From positions 124,001 to 188,000 of the forward strand of contig JAJXWP010000003.1 in NCBI GenBank assembly GCA_021781575.1: a stretch of 64,000 nt of DNA. The letters run 5' to 3'. The position numbers and the translations under genes are program-made. The notes under the pieces are model-generated. The model made no database searches and was not told where the DNA came from. It worked only from the letters and a program-made list of their open reading frames with translations. Of the stretch, positions 62,864 to 64,000 are shown piece by piece. The stretch is from Pseudomonadota bacterium (lineage in GTDB: Bacteria; Pseudomonadota; Alphaproteobacteria; Rhodospirillales; Magnetospirillaceae). Every line of letters starts with the position of its first letter. The first letter of the stretch is position 1.

Positions 62864-63700
62864 TCAGCAATCCGGCCGCGGCAAAGGCTCCAGCTTTTGC
62901 AGCGTCCCCTTCAACGAGAAACTGCCGAAGCTTTGGATCACCTCGTCGGCTACGCCGTTCAAATAGTAGCGTAGCGACACTTCGTAATCCGGTGTGGGGT
63001 CGGTGCTGCCGCGGGGAAAGAAGGCCATCTGCGTGTGCCAGGATGGGCCGGACAGCAACGCCGAATCGACCCCCGGCGTGGCCTCCGCCGGGCTGGCATT
63101 GGCGTTGGCCGGCAACGGTTTGCCGATGAGCGCGTTGACGTCGAATATGTCGTCATCGCCGGTGCCATCGAACAGGATGCGCTCAAGCCCCTGCTGGCCT
63201 CGTTGGGCCGCCTCCAGCACGCGGATGGTATGTTCGGTTGGGAACAGCGTCCCCTTCGGCAGGCGCAACGTCTTGGGTTCCGGCAAGGTGAACTTGGCCA
63301 CCCCTCCCTTGCCTCTGCCGTCCAGGTTGGCCACACCATCGATCTCTTCGCTGACCACCCCGTCACGGGTGCTGCGCACGCGAAAACGGTAATGCAGGCC
63401 GTCCTTGGATTCCCAGGTGGCAAAATCCCAGGTAGTCGCTACCGGCGCGCCGTCGCTGTAGGCAAAGGTCAGCACGGTCTTGTTTTCCACCGTCCACCCG
63501 TCGCAGGAGTCACCGAACTTATAGGTCATGGCCCCTGAAGCGCCGGTGACCCCGCCGCTCAGATTGGTCGAGTTGAGCGTCATGGCGTAGACTGCGCGAT
63601 GCGGCACCAATTCGGCAGCCACCGGCCCCGCCGAAGCGTCGGCGGCGACGAACATCGCCAGAGCCGACGCCACCACCCAAGCGACAATCCCAACCTTCAT
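62864..63700 (-). CDS. EipB-family cell envelope integrity protein (DUF1849)
   Basis: 278 residues. Signal peptide about 1-24 (ADASAG). The mature part opens with AELVPHRAVYAMTLNST and contains GAMTYKFGDSCDGWTVENK and IDGVANLDGRGKGGVAKF, as in EipB, a periplasmic beta-spiral protein needed for envelope stability in Brucella. Only two Cys occur in the mature chain, Cys66 and the last residue Cys278, fitting the family's conserved disulfide. The ATG at 63700 gives the signal peptide. It is 180 bases upstream of the rubrerythrin start on the same strand and likely a separate transcript. Confidence 0.87.
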   Translation of the reverse strand: MKVGIVAWVVASALAMFVAADASAGPVAAELVPHRAVYAMTLNSTNLSGGVTGASGAMTYKFGDSCDGWTVENKTVLTFAYSDGAPVATTWDFATWESKDGLHYRFRVRSTRDGVVSEEIDGVANLDGRGKGGVAKFTLPEPKTLRLPKGTLFPTEHTIRVLEAAQRGQQGLERILFDGTGDDDIFDVNALIGKPLPANANASPAEATPGVDSALLSGPSWHTQMAFFPRGSTDPTPDYEVSLRYYLNGVADEVIQSFGSFSLKGTLQKLEPLPRPDC

Positions 63701-63966
63701 CCGTCGTGTTCTCCAAGCGCAACCGCTGCTTCGCCAAGCGGCGTCATTATACAGAGTTGCCGGCGGTGCGATAGTACCGCTCGGTTCGGGAGAAGCACTC
63801 ATTGGGCAAGGATAGCTCGGCAAATCCTGCCTAGCTCGCATATCTTGCACCCACACCGCCGGCTCACCGCCGCCGATCCTGCCCGCCTCGCGCTCAGGCA
63901 CGCGGCTTGCATTGCACCATGGGCCTTTGGCCATGCGGAGGTGGCTGCGGATATGGGCGAGCGCAT

Positions 63967-64000
63967 ATGAAGCTGGATTATCTGTTTACCCGTCATGAGT
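63967..64000 (+). CDS. Possible start of a gene cut by the window edge
   Basis: An ATG is followed by 11 open codons (MKLDYLFTRHE) with normal composition, but there is no clear ribosome site. It is too short to identify. The 266 bases before it, back to the EipB start, show no other supported gene. Confidence 0.2.
   Translation, partial: MKLDYLFTRHE

Overview
The window is chromosomal DNA from a GC-rich alphaproteobacterium. Supporting traits are 5-aminolevulinate synthase (C4 haem pathway), an EipB-family envelope protein, BluB behind a cobalamin riboswitch, a phasin, CbpA/CbpM, and the cluster lptF-lptD-surA-pdxA-rsmA. A member of the Rhodospirillales, perhaps Magnetospirillum-like, is my inference and was not tested by any search. 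Genes are densely packed, with many 4-base stop/start overlaps. I saw no rRNA, tRNA, IS element, prophage or CRISPR array.

Layout. 0-10.5 kb: a minus-strand alpha-glucan operon, read as GH13-GlgE fusion, TreS-maltokinase fusion, GlgB, GlgX (GlgX runs off the left edge). Together these carry trehalose to maltose to maltose-1-phosphate to branched alpha-glucan, plus debranching. 10.8-14 kb: a small two-helix membrane protein with its own terminator, a phasin and an OmpR/EnvZ-type two-component pair. 14.3-18.3 kb: a thioesterase and a peptide-type ABC importer (binding protein plus two permeases, no ATPase). 18.3-25.7 kb: two tandem-domain universal stress proteins, a copper chaperone PCu(A)C divergent from a thioredoxin-NHL protein, hemA, a PadR-like regulator, an SDR and a small conserved protein. 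25.8-35.6 kb: a kinase-like fusion, pdxH, a glycine-zipper lipoprotein, the CbpA/CbpM chaperone pair, a YihY membrane protein, fabI, aroC, a MEMO1-AMMECR1 fusion and a CysQ-type phosphatase.

35.6-45.1 kb: a promoter-to-terminator unit that looks like a small RNA, sua5, a GlcD-like FAD oxidoreductase, and the envelope/cofactor operon lptF-lptD-surA-pdxA-rsmA, which lacks the lptG usually found between lptF and lptD. 45.1-49.5 kb: bluB under a cobalamin riboswitch, gmk, yicC, a MntA/HepT (type VII) toxin-antitoxin pair and an SDR. 49.5-53.5 kb: a complete polyamine-type ABC importer (potFGHI). 53.6-64 kb: an EamA exporter divergent from a LysR regulator, a TonB-dependent receptor followed by a NarX/NarL-type two-component system on the same strand, a rubrerythrin / Fe-S oxidoreductase / DUF3501 triad, and EipB.

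The items most worth a second look are the GH13-GlgE fusion, the candidate small RNA at 35.67-35.80 kb, the receptor-plus-sensor cluster at 55.6-60.1 kb, the rubrerythrin triad, the MntA/HepT pair with an unusual N-terminal extension, and a 34-base perfect palindrome at 24.84 kb. I did not find a clearly undescribed multi-gene system. All these items are variants of known families or non-coding elements of unknown role.
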